This document shows positions 17,263 through 24,773 of a DNA stretch of 64,000 nt, piece after piece (position 1 is the stretch's first letter; each line of letters starts with the position of its first letter). The notes below the pieces were generated by a model. The model was not told where the DNA came from, made no database searches, and saw only the letters and a list, made by a program, of their open reading frames with translations. The position numbers and the translations under genes were made by a program. The stretch lies in contig NZ_CP065958.1 in assembly GCF_041270065.1 (NCBI RefSeq), forward strand, positions 5,084,001 through 5,148,000. The letters are read 5' to 3'. Origin of the DNA: Streptomyces fradiae. GTDB lineage: Bacteria; Actinomycetota; Actinomycetes; Streptomycetales; Streptomycetaceae.

Positions 17263-18387
17263 GTGACAGGACAGCACCCCGTGGACGTCGTCTGCCTCGG
17301 CGAGTCCATGGTCACCTTCCTGCCCACCCGGCCCGGGCGCCTCGCCGACGTGCCCTCCTTCGACCGCGGCATCGGCGGCGCCGAGTCCAACGTCGCCTGC
17401 GCCCTCGCCGCCGCCGGCCACCGTGCGCGGTGGGTCGGCCGGGTCGGCCGGGACGGCTTCGGCACCCACCTGACCGAGGCGATCGGCGCGTACGGCGTCG
17501 ACGTCTCCGCCGTCGTCCGCGACCCCGGCCGGCCCACCGGCGTCTACTTCCGCACCGCCACCGACCGCGCCACGGACGCGCACGAGGTCGTCTACCACCG
17601 GGCCGGGTCCGCGGCCTCGGCGATGGCGCCGTCGACCGTGCCGTACGACGTCGTCGCGGGCGGCCGGATCCTCCACCTCACCGGTATCACGGCCGCGCTG
17701 TCGGCCTCCTGCCTCGCGCTCGTACGGGAACTCACCGGCCCCCGGCCCGGCCGGCCGCTCGTCTCCTTCGACGTCAACTTCCGGCCCGGGCTGTGGGCCG
17801 ATCCGGCGGCGGGCGGGCGCGTGCTGCTGGACCTGGCGCGGGGGGCCGACGTCGTGTTCGTCGGCGCCGACGAGGCGGAGGCGGCGTGGGGTGTCGGGGA
17901 GCCGGACGCGATCCGGCGCGCGCTGCCGGAGCCGGGGGTGCTGGTGGTGAAGCGGGGGGAGGTGGGGGCGACGGTGTACGAGCGCTGCGCGGCATCTTTC
18001 CCCACCCCGCCCCTTCCCGAATTGGGGGCTCTGCCCCCGGACCCCCGCGCCTCAAACGCCGGCGGGGCTGGATTTGCTGCCGGCCCCCGTCCCGACACCG
18101 TCACCCACGTCCCCGCCCCCCGCGTCGACGTCGTCGCCCCCGTCGGCGCCGGCGACGCCTTCGCCGCCGGGTTCCTCTCCGGCACCCTCCGCGGCCTCGA
18201 CGCCAAAGCTCGGCTGCGGCACGGGCACCTCATGGCCGCCGCCGCGCTCACCGTCCCCGGCGACCTCGCCGCCCCCGCGCGGCGCGCCCACGCCGACCGG
18301 CTGGCCGCCGCGCCCGACGAGGCCTGGGGGAGACTTCACCTCGGCCCCGGCTGGACGGGGGAGGACCAGGAGGTACGTACGCCATGA
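17263..18387 (+). CDS. PfkB family sugar kinase (2-keto-3-deoxygluconate kinase type) with in-frame repeat insertion
   Basis: The 374-residue ribokinase-fold enzyme starts at GTG 17263 with GAGGAG 7 nt upstream. It has the GGAESNVACALAAAG substrate-side motif at about residue 44, a FDVNFRPGLW segment at about 170 and the catalytic PVGAGDAFAAGFLSG motif at about 296, so all active-site motifs are intact. It resembles KDG/sugar-acid kinases. Between VVKRGEVGATVYERC and VTHVPAPRVDV about 29-35 Pro/Gly-rich residues are encoded by an inserted repetitive DNA element (17994-18080). The insertion is in frame and away from the catalytic loop, so the enzyme may still be active. Its stop overlaps the IclR start (ATGA). 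Confidence 0.87.
   Translation: MTGQHPVDVVCLGESMVTFLPTRPGRLADVPSFDRGIGGAESNVACALAAAGHRARWVGRVGRDGFGTHLTEAIGAYGVDVSAVVRDPGRPTGVYFRTATDRATDAHEVVYHRAGSAASAMAPSTVPYDVVAGGRILHLTGITAALSASCLALVRELTGPRPGRPLVSFDVNFRPGLWADPAAGGRVLLDLARGADVVFVGADEAEAAWGVGEPDAIRRALPEPGVLVVKRGEVGATVYERCAASFPTPPLPELGALPPDPRASNAGGAGFAAGPRPDTVTHVPAPRVDVVAPVGAGDAFAAGFLSGTLRGLDAKARLRHGHLMAAAALTVPGDLAAPARRAHADRLAAAPDEAWGRLHLGPGWTGEDQEVRTP
17994..18080. repeat. REP-like palindromic repeat inserted inside the PfkB kinase gene
   Basis: This roughly 87-nt stretch looks like the dispersed, usually intergenic, palindromic repeat of streptomycete chromosomes: a C-rich start, a GGGGGC-TCT-GCCCCC hairpin (18024-18038), a CCGCGCCTCAAACGCCGGCG core and a GGGCTGGATTTG end. 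It breaks the kinase alignment and encodes low-complexity Pro/Gly residues. Its length is a multiple of three, so the frame is kept. The family identification is from memory of this repeat; there is no second copy in the window. Confidence 0.65.
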
Positions 18388-19148
18388 GCCAGACCGTCGA
18401 CCGGGCACTCAGCATCCTGCCGCTGCTCGCCCAGGGACCCGCCGACCTCGGACAGGTCGCCGAACGGCTCGGCGTCCACAAGTCCACCGCCCTGCGCCTG
18501 CTGCGCACCCTCCACGAGCACGGCCTCGTCTACCGCCAGCAGGACCAGCGCTACCGACTCGGCGCCCGCCTCTTCGCGCTCGCCCAGGAAGCCGTCGAGA
18601 ACCTCGACATCCGCGAGATCGCCCACCCCCACCTCGCCGCCCTCAACGAGCGCATCGGACACACCGTCCACCTCGCCGTCCACGAGGAGGGCGAGGTCCT
18701 CTACATCGACAAGGTCGAGAGCCGCTACCCCGTCCGCATGTACTCGCGGATCGGCAAGCCGGTCGCCCTCACCGTCGCCGCCGTCGCCAAGCTGCTCCTC
18801 GCCGACCTCCCCGAGCCCGAGCGCCGCGCCCTCGCCGCCAAGCTCGACTACCCCCTGTACACGCCCCGTTCGACCCCCAACGCGGCCGCCTTCCTCAAGG
18901 AGCTGGCGATCGTACGCGAACAGGGCTGGGCCACCGACCTCGGCGGCCACGAGGAGTCCATCAACTGCGTCGCCGCACCCATCCGCGGCGCGGACGGCCG
19001 GGTCGTCGCCGCCATGTCGGTGTCCGCGCCCAACGTCGTCGTCACCGCCGAGGAACTCCTCACCCTGCTCCCGCTGGTGCGCCGCACCGCCGACGACATC
19101 AGCCGCGAATACTCCGGCACCACCCCACCGAAGGAAGCCAGCGCATGA
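18384..19148 (+). CDS. IclR family transcriptional regulator
   Basis: The 254-residue protein has an N-terminal winged helix at about residues 1-65 (TVDRALSILPLL, LGVHKSTALRLLRTLHEHGLV) and a C-terminal IclR effector domain at about 75-245 (VHLAVHEEGEVLYIDKVES, ESINCVAAPIRGADG). The first codon overlaps the kinase stop and its own stop overlaps the RidA start, so the three genes are translationally coupled. IclR proteins of this type sense small carboxylates and regulate neighbouring catabolic operons. The likely site is the TTGCA/TGCAA palindrome at 17146-17164. The effector is unknown. Confidence 0.93.
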   Translation: MSQTVDRALSILPLLAQGPADLGQVAERLGVHKSTALRLLRTLHEHGLVYRQQDQRYRLGARLFALAQEAVENLDIREIAHPHLAALNERIGHTVHLAVHEEGEVLYIDKVESRYPVRMYSRIGKPVALTVAAVAKLLLADLPEPERRALAAKLDYPLYTPRSTPNAAAFLKELAIVREQGWATDLGGHEESINCVAAPIRGADGRVVAAMSVSAPNVVVTAEELLTLLPLVRRTADDISREYSGTTPPKEASA

Positions 19149-19555
19149 CCGAGAAGACCGCGATCACCCCCGCCACCCACACCGCCCCGCCGGCGAAGTT
19201 CTCGCACGGCGTGAAGAAGGGCAACATCCTCCAGGTCGCCGGCCAGGTCGGCTTCCTGCCCGCCGTCGAGGGACAGCCGCCCACGCCCGCCGGCCCGACG
19301 CTGCGCGAGCAGACCCTCCAGACCTTCGCCAACGTCAAGGCGATCCTGGAGGAGGGCGGCGCGAGCTGGGACGACGTGATGATGATGCGCGTCTACCTCA
19401 CGGACGTGGACCACTTCGCCGAGATGAACGAGATCTACAACGCGTACTTCGAGGAGCAGGGCCTGAAGGCCCCCGCCGCCGCCCGTACCACCGTGTACGT
19501 CGGCCTGCCGGCGGGGCTCCTCATCGAGATCGACGCCCTCGCGGTCCTCGGCTGA
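19145..19555 (+). CDS. ridA: RidA family reactive-intermediate deaminase
   Basis: The 136-residue YjgF/YER057c/UK114 protein hydrolyses enamine/imine intermediates such as 2-aminoacrylate and 2-aminocrotonate, released by PLP-dependent dehydratases. Family landmarks are LQVAGQVGFLP at about residue 29, the ASWDDVMMMRVYLTDV segment and the ligand-binding arginine in AARTTVYVGLP near residue 115 before IEIDALAV. Its ATG overlaps the IclR stop. Its presence beside a D-Ser/D-Thr-type deaminase gene is the expected detoxifying partner and supports the D-amino-acid reading of the cluster. Confidence 0.93.
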   Translation: MTEKTAITPATHTAPPAKFSHGVKKGNILQVAGQVGFLPAVEGQPPTPAGPTLREQTLQTFANVKAILEEGGASWDDVMMMRVYLTDVDHFAEMNEIYNAYFEEQGLKAPAAARTTVYVGLPAGLLIEIDALAVLG

Positions 19556-19682
19556 GGTCCAGCTGATCCTCCTGAATCCGCTCACCATCGTGTAGACCGG
19601 ATTGCCGAGGATTTCCCGGGGAATCTCCGGGACTTGCCGGGGCGGCTCGAACGTCCACAGGAACGTCGGCCATACTTCCGCC

Positions 19683-20210
19683 GTGGAGCAGCGCACAGGA
19701 CCCAGCAGCATTCAGGCGGTGCAAGGCGCCGCGGCGGACCCCGCGTTCGTCCCGGGCATCACGGGGCTCGCCCCGGTGCAGTCGGTCGAGGAGCCGGAGG
19801 ACGTGGTCGAGCCGCAGGACGCGGTTCCGGCCTCGGCCCTGGCCCTCAAGGAGCCCGAGGCGGCGGAAGCGGACCCGGACACGGACCCGGAAGCTGACGC
19901 GGAGGCCGTGCCCGACGGGCCCGTCTTCGAGGCCGCCGACCGGCGCGCCAGGATCGTGGCCGACGCCACCGGCGTACAACTGAGCCTCGACGAGGAGCAC
20001 TGCGAGTTCCGCTGGGACGAGATCGGCGCGGTGGAGACCGAGGTGTCCCGCTTCGGGCGCCGGTTCACCATCATCGTGCACACCCCGGACCGGCGCTGGT
20101 ACCCGATCGAGATCGACGCGCCGGCCAAGGCCCGGGTCGCCGAGTGGGAGTCGGAGCTCGACGCGGTCCTGGACGCCTACTTCGACGAGGGCGACGCCAA
20201 GGCGTCGTAA
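19683..20210 (+). CDS. Hypothetical protein sharing a C-terminal domain with the adjacent Ser/Thr kinase
   Basis: The 175-residue protein starts at GTG 19683. A CATACT hexamer lies 6 nt upstream and there is no ribosome binding site. Residues 1-75 are acidic and low complexity (Glu/Asp/Pro/Ala). Residues ~85-165 form a compact beta-rich domain with FRWDEIGAVETEVSRFGRRF and a WESELDAVLDAY ending. The same pattern (FRWDEIAAV...RIDQVLAVY) is found at the C-terminus of the downstream kinase, so the domain is a duplicated module, perhaps PH-like. No transmembrane segment is present. The function is unknown. Confidence 0.72.
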   Translation: MEQRTGPSSIQAVQGAAADPAFVPGITGLAPVQSVEEPEDVVEPQDAVPASALALKEPEAAEADPDTDPEADAEAVPDGPVFEAADRRARIVADATGVQLSLDEEHCEFRWDEIGAVETEVSRFGRRFTIIVHTPDRRWYPIEIDAPAKARVAEWESELDAVLDAYFDEGDAKAS

Positions 20211-20283
20211 CCCGTCCCGGTACTCATCCCGGTACGGATGGCATGGCCGAATCAGTGTGCGGGGTTCGGCCATACTGTCCTGC

Positions 20284-21747
20284 GTGGGGACCCTCATCGG
20301 TAGATACGTGATCGAGCACAAGCTGGGCGAAGGCGGCATGGGCACCGTCTACCTGGCCCGGTCGCGCGGCGGGCGCGCCGTCGCCGTCAAGGTGGCCCGG
20401 CCGGAACTCGCCGCCGACCCGGCCTTCCGCGCGCGCTTCCGCGCGGAGGTCGCCGCCGCCCGGCGGGTCGGCGGGTTCCACACCGCGCAGGTCGTCGACG
20501 CCGACCCGGAGGCGGCGGAGCCCTGGCTCGCCACCGCCTACATCCCCGGACCCACGCTCGCCGGCCTCGTCGACAGCGAAGGCCCCCTGGACGAAGAGCG
20601 GTTGCGGGCGCTCGCGGCCGCCCTCGCCGAGGCCCTGGAGGCCATCCACGCCTGCGACCTGGTCCACCGCGACCTCAAGCCGGGCAACATCGTGATGGCC
20701 CCGGACGGGCCCCGCGTCCTGGACTTCGGGATCGCCCGGGCCCTGGAGTCGAACCGGATGACCGCCACCGGCGTCGCCTTCGGCACCCCCGGCTACCTCG
20801 CCCCGGAGCAGGCCCTCGGCGAGGAGGTCACCGGCGCCGCCGACGTCTTCGCGCTCGGCGCCGTCCTGGTGGCGGCGGCCGGCGGCAGCCCGTTCGGGGG
20901 CGGTACGCCGATGGGCCTCATGTACCGCTCGGTGCACGAGGCGCCGGACCTCACGGCGGTGCCGGAGGGGCTGCGCGACCTGGTCGGCCGCTGCCTCGCC
21001 AAGGAACCCGGCAGCCGGCCGACGCCCGAGCGGATCCTCGACGAACTCGGCCCGGGCGCGGGCGCTCAGGCGATCCCGGCCCCGGAACACCGGCCGACGG
21101 TCCTCGACGTGCCCGACCCCCGCTCGGCCCCCAACCCGGTACCGCCCACCCCCGTGCCGCCGACCCCCACCCCGACTCCCGGTTTCGGCGCCCCGACACC
21201 CGTGCCGCCGACCGCACCGCCTGCCGCACCGTCGCCCGCGGGCCTCCCGTACACCCCCACCGCCCCGTACGTCCCGGGCTCCCCGTACCCGTCCGGCGGC
21301 GCCGCCGTGCCCGTACCGATGTCCCCGCCCCCGCCCCCGTCGTACGCACCGGGTGCCGGTCGCGGTGCCGCTGCCGACTTCGTCGCCGCCGACGCCAAGG
21401 GCGGGGTCGTGATCGACGCGCACGGCGTGACGTTCCAGCTCCGGGAGGCCGAGGCCGACTTCCGCTGGGACGAGATCGCCGCGGTCCAGCACCACCCGAC
21501 CCGCCGCGGCCGGGTGCTGCGCCTCCTGCTGTTCCTGCGCGACGGGACGAACTTCGTCTGCGAGGTCGACGGGCGCCGGCACACCCGTGTCGACGAGTGG
21601 GCGGCGCGGATCGACCAGGTCCTCGCCGTCTACATGCCGGGCCGCTCGCCGGCCCCGGGCCCGGCCCCGTTCCCGGGTACGGCGCCCGGCTACCCGGCCG
21701 GACCGCCCGGCCCGCCCGCCCCCGGGTACGGCTACCCGCGCGCCTGA
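20284..21747 (+). CDS. Serine/threonine protein kinase with Pro-rich linker and C-terminal beta domain
   Basis: The 487-residue protein has a Hanks-type kinase domain at about residues 5-262: glycine loop LGEGGMGTVY, ATP lysine in VAVKVARP (about 36), catalytic HRDLKPGN (about 128) and DFGIA (about 148), and the GTPGYLAPEQ activation segment. It then has a roughly 120-residue Pro/Thr/Ala linker and a beta domain (FRWDEIAAVQ) shared with the preceding gene product. There is no transmembrane helix or PASTA repeat, so it is a soluble kinase. GTG 20284 has CATACT 7 nt upstream in a context almost identical to the preceding gene, suggesting the two are coexpressed from twin promoters. Confidence 0.9.
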   Translation: MGTLIGRYVIEHKLGEGGMGTVYLARSRGGRAVAVKVARPELAADPAFRARFRAEVAAARRVGGFHTAQVVDADPEAAEPWLATAYIPGPTLAGLVDSEGPLDEERLRALAAALAEALEAIHACDLVHRDLKPGNIVMAPDGPRVLDFGIARALESNRMTATGVAFGTPGYLAPEQALGEEVTGAADVFALGAVLVAAAGGSPFGGGTPMGLMYRSVHEAPDLTAVPEGLRDLVGRCLAKEPGSRPTPERILDELGPGAGAQAIPAPEHRPTVLDVPDPRSAPNPVPPTPVPPTPTPTPGFGAPTPVPPTAPPAAPSPAGLPYTPTAPYVPGSPYPSGGAAVPVPMSPPPPPSYAPGAGRGAAADFVAADAKGGVVIDAHGVTFQLREAEADFRWDEIAAVQHHPTRRGRVLRLLLFLRDGTNFVCEVDGRRHTRVDEWAARIDQVLAVYMPGRSPAPGPAPFPGTAPGYPAGPPGPPAPGYGYPRA

Positions 21748-21772
21748 CCCGATCGGACCGGACCGGAAACGG

Positions 21773-21804
21773 CGCAGCGCCGCCGGGAGAGCGGCGGCGC
21801 TGCG
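21773..21804. terminator. Bidirectional terminator between kinase and chitinase genes
   Basis: A perfect 13-bp GC stem (21773-21785 with 21792-21804) with a GGAGAG loop separates the convergent kinase and chitinase genes. Confidence 0.75.
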
Positions 21805-21839
21805 GAGCGGAATTCCCCAGGCGGGGAGTCGGGGAGTGG

Positions 21840-23549
21840 TTACGGCAGGTTGTGGACGTGCGGGCCGACCGCGTTCGACCAGGCGTTGCCGGCCGTGGCG
21901 TCCCAGTTGGTCGACCAGGTCATCGCGCCCCGGATGTTCGGGTAGGTCTGGGCCGGCTTGAAGGTGCCGCAGCCGGTGCCCTTGGCGAGGCAGTCGAGCG
22001 CGTTCTTCACGATCTGCGGGTCGACGTAGCCGCTGCCCGCGCCCCGCGTCGAGGCGGGCACGCCCAGGCCGATCTGGGAGGCGTCCAGGCCGCCCTGGAG
22101 CTGGATGCAGGCGAGCGCGGTGAGGAAGTCCACCGAGCCCTGGCTGTAGACCTTGCCGTCGCAGCCGAGCATCGAACCGCTGTTGTAGTACTGCATGTTG
22201 ACCACCGTGAGGATGTCCTTCACGGCGAGCGCGGTCTTGAAGTACTCGGTGCCGGTCGACTGCATGTCGATGGTCTGCGGCGCCATCGTCAGGACCAGCG
22301 ACGAGCCGGCCTTGGCGGACAGCTGGCGCAGCGCCTTCGTCAGGTAGGTGGAGTTGATGCCGTGCTCGAGGTCGATGTCGACGCCGTTGAAGCCGTACTC
22401 CTGCATCAGCGCGTAGGCGCTGTTGGCGAAGGCGGTCGCGGACGCGTCACTGTTGATGGTGACGTTCCCCTTCTCGCCGCCGACGGAGAGGATGACGGAC
22501 TTGCCGGCGGCCTTCTTGGCGGCGACGTCCGCCTTGAAGTCGGCGGCGGAGGCGTAGCCGACGGCCGGGTCGAGGTTGAAGGTGATCTGGCCGGCCGTGG
22601 TCGTCGCGTCGGCGAAGGAGACGGCGATGATGTCGTACTGCGACTGCACGTCGCGCAGCTTCTGCACGGTCGCGCCGTTGTTGAAGTTCTGCCAGTAGCC
22701 GGTCAGCGCGTGCTTGGGCACGGCCGGGCCGGGGCCCGGGTCGGTGACCTTGGCGGTCCGTGCGGTGACGGCCGTCGACTTGGCGGACTCGCCCGCGGCG
22801 TTGGTGGCCGAGACCTGGAACTGGTACGAGGTGTCGGCGGTCAGGCCGGTGACGGTGGCCGCGCTGTTGCTCACGGTCGTCGCGAGGGCGCCGTCCTTGT
22901 AGACCTTGTAGTTGGTCGCGCCGGAGACCGCGCCCCAGCTGAGGGAGACGGAGCTGGTGGTGACGCTGCCGGCCGTGAGACCGGCGGGGGTGGCCGGGAC
23001 CGTCGGCTCGGGGTCGGTGCCGCCGCCCCCGTCGGGGCCGAAGACGCTCACGTCGTCGACGGAGTAGGCGGCCGTGCCGTACCACCCGTGGGTGTAGATC
23101 TGCACGGAGGTGGTGTTGGCGCCGGTGGTGAAGGTGGTCGTCAGCTGCTTCCAGGTGCCGCTGTCCGGGGTCCACGTCGACACGTCGGTGGTGCCGGTGC
23201 CGGTGGCGCCGAGGTAGGCGTAACCGCCCTGCACCCAGGCGCTCAGGGTGTACGTGGAGCTCGGCTTCACGGTCACGGTCTGCGTGCACTTGGCGTTGTC
23301 GAGGCCGGCCGGGGTGGCGCGCAGGGCGCCCGCCCCGGTGCGTACCGGCGAGGACACGACGGCGCCGCTGCCGGCCGAACAGGACCAGTTGGTCAGGCCG
23401 TTCTCGAAGCCGGCGTTCTTGGCGACGTTGACGTCCGCGGCCTGCGCGGTGCCGGCGCCGCCGACCAGGACGAGGCCGGAACCGACGGTCAGCGCGAGTG
23501 CGCCGCCGAGGAGTCTGCGGCGGTGCGGCCGAGTGGTGGTGCGGTCCAC
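21840..23549 (-). CDS. Secreted chitinase, glycoside hydrolase family 18
   Basis: The 569-residue precursor has an N-terminal signal (basic RPHRRRLL, hydrophobic core, AQAAD cleavage near residue 38). It then has a carbohydrate-binding module (about 40-170: NWSCSAGSG...YSVDDVSVFG), a fibronectin type III domain (about 185-270) and a GH18 barrel (about 285-569). The catalytic motif is FNGVDIDLEHG, with the acid/base Glu. MAPQ, MQYYNSG and MTWSTNWD segments line the substrate site. It cleaves beta-1,4 chitin outside the cell, feeding N-acetylglucosamine uptake. A DasR-like site lies in the promoter. The start is ATG 23549. Confidence 0.95.
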   Translation of the reverse strand: MDRTTTRPHRRRLLGGALALTVGSGLVLVGGAGTAQAADVNVAKNAGFENGLTNWSCSAGSGAVVSSPVRTGAGALRATPAGLDNAKCTQTVTVKPSSTYTLSAWVQGGYAYLGATGTGTTDVSTWTPDSGTWKQLTTTFTTGANTTSVQIYTHGWYGTAAYSVDDVSVFGPDGGGGTDPEPTVPATPAGLTAGSVTTSSVSLSWGAVSGATNYKVYKDGALATTVSNSAATVTGLTADTSYQFQVSATNAAGESAKSTAVTARTAKVTDPGPGPAVPKHALTGYWQNFNNGATVQKLRDVQSQYDIIAVSFADATTTAGQITFNLDPAVGYASAADFKADVAAKKAAGKSVILSVGGEKGNVTINSDASATAFANSAYALMQEYGFNGVDIDLEHGINSTYLTKALRQLSAKAGSSLVLTMAPQTIDMQSTGTEYFKTALAVKDILTVVNMQYYNSGSMLGCDGKVYSQGSVDFLTALACIQLQGGLDASQIGLGVPASTRGAGSGYVDPQIVKNALDCLAKGTGCGTFKPAQTYPNIRGAMTWSTNWDATAGNAWSNAVGPHVHNLP

Positions 23550-23620
23550 GTGTTGCCTCCGGGGGAGTGGGGGAGGGAAGGCGGGGAGAGGGAGAGGGGG
23601 AGTCTCCGTCGGGTGAACAA

Positions 23621-23636
23621 GTTGGTCCAGACCAAT
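23621..23636. promoter_or_regulatory. DasR-responsive element (dre)-like site in the chitinase promoter
   Basis: GTTGGTCCAGACCAAT contains a TTGGTC/GACCAA dyad and closely matches the known dre consensus ACTGGTCTAGACCACT, the site of the N-acetylglucosamine regulator DasR. On the minus strand it lies just downstream of a TTGACA -35 hexamer (23647-23642), so bound repressor would overlap the core promoter of the chitinase gene. Confidence 0.8.
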
Positions 23637-23821
23637 TGGGTTGTCAAGACCTCTGGCACGAACCGCAGTTCAGAGCCGACTCCTTCGGTCGAGAAAGTGA
23701 CGGAGCTTGCAGGATTGTGTGTTCACCACTCCGGTGGCCTGGATAAAGTGCAGAGGCGGTAGGTAACGCTGCGAGCGCAGCTAGTGATCATTGAGGGATT
23801 GAGGGATCGGGGGAGCCCGAC

Positions 23822-24715
23822 GTGCCGACAGCGATTGCGGTCACCGGCGCCGACCTGGTGCTGCCGCCGACCGATCCGCAGACGCCCCCCGCCGCCGTGC
23901 TGCCCGGCCCCGAGGCCCGGCCGCTCGACGTGGCCCTCGCCGACGTGCGCCGGCTGCTCGATCAGCAGGGGCATCTGATCGTCGTCTGCCCCGATTCCGT
24001 ACCACGCGCGACCGCCCAACGCCTGCACGCCGTACGCTCCCTGCTCGAATCCGACCGGATCGCGATCGTCCGCACCGGCCTCCCGCCGCTCGGCACCGCC
24101 GTCCTCGTCCGGCAGCTCCGCCAGCTCTCCGTCTGCGACTTCAGCCCCGGAGTCCTCGCCTCCGCCGCCCGGCTGCTTGCCCATTACGTGTACGCGGGCG
24201 CCGTCCTCGGCTCGGTCGCCAAGCTCGACCACGTGCCCGTCGGCCTCGGCTCCCACGTCAAGGGCTGGCTGCCCGGCGCCCACTTCGCCGTCCTCGCCGG
24301 ACCCGAGCCCCAGCTCGTACGCCTCGGATCGGGATCAGGGTCGGGATCCGGGTCGGGATCAGGGTCGGGATCCGGGGCGCACGAGACCCTGACCGGGCCC
24401 GAGTTCACCACCGACCTCGTCCTGGCCCGCGGCCAGCTCGCCACCGACTGGCCCACGGCGACCCTGGCCCCCGGCTGGCGGGTCCGCGCCGTCCAGGAGG
24501 CCGCACTGCCCGAGTCCTCGCCCCGCTGGTGGGGCACGGGCAAGCTCGTCGAGTTCGCCGCGTACCTGCCCGATCTGCCCGTCCTGCACCAACTCGTCTC
24601 CTCCGTACGGCGGGAGACCTGCCACTGGTGCCGCATGGAGCTCATCGGCGACCGCTGCGGCTTCTGCGCCGCGCCCCTGCCGAGCACAGCCGAGCCCACG
24701 CCCGCGTCCCGCTAG
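23822..24715 (+). CDS. Hypothetical protein with Gly-Ser repeat and C-terminal zinc ribbon, head of the Tad cluster
   Basis: The 297-residue protein starts at GTG 23822 after GGGGGAG. Residues 1-165 look like a mixed alpha/beta domain (HLIVVCPDSVPRATAQRLHAV; DRIAIVRTGLPPLGTAVLVRQL). A (Gly-Ser)8-type linker at about residues 169-186 is followed by an acidic-aromatic region, then a C-terminal CHWCRMELIGDRCGFC four-cysteine zinc ribbon at about 270-285. I do not recognise a named family. Its position 59 bp before cpaB, in the same direction, suggests it belongs to the pilus locus as a regulator or assembly factor; that is inferred. Confidence 0.7.
   Translation: MPTAIAVTGADLVLPPTDPQTPPAAVLPGPEARPLDVALADVRRLLDQQGHLIVVCPDSVPRATAQRLHAVRSLLESDRIAIVRTGLPPLGTAVLVRQLRQLSVCDFSPGVLASAARLLAHYVYAGAVLGSVAKLDHVPVGLGSHVKGWLPGAHFAVLAGPEPQLVRLGSGSGSGSGSGSGSGSGAHETLTGPEFTTDLVLARGQLATDWPTATLAPGWRVRAVQEAALPESSPRWWGTGKLVEFAAYLPDLPVLHQLVSSVRRETCHWCRMELIGDRCGFCAAPLPSTAEPTPASR
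24328..24381 (+). repeat. In-frame 12/24-bp tandem repeat encoding a Gly-Ser linker
   Basis: Alternating GGATCAGGGTCG and GGATCCGGGTCG units repeat about four times within the coding region. The unit length keeps the frame and encodes alternating Gly and Ser. Such arrays change copy number easily, so linker length may vary between strains. Confidence 0.85.
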
Positions 24716-24773
24716 CCAGCCTCAACCTGCCCCTTCCCTGTTCCCGTCCACGATCGATCGAGGTAGTACGGCC

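Noticed and set aside
24328..24381. Repeated units considered as a CRISPR array
   Set aside because: Units are contiguous, short and in frame, with no spacers; they encode a Gly-Ser linker.
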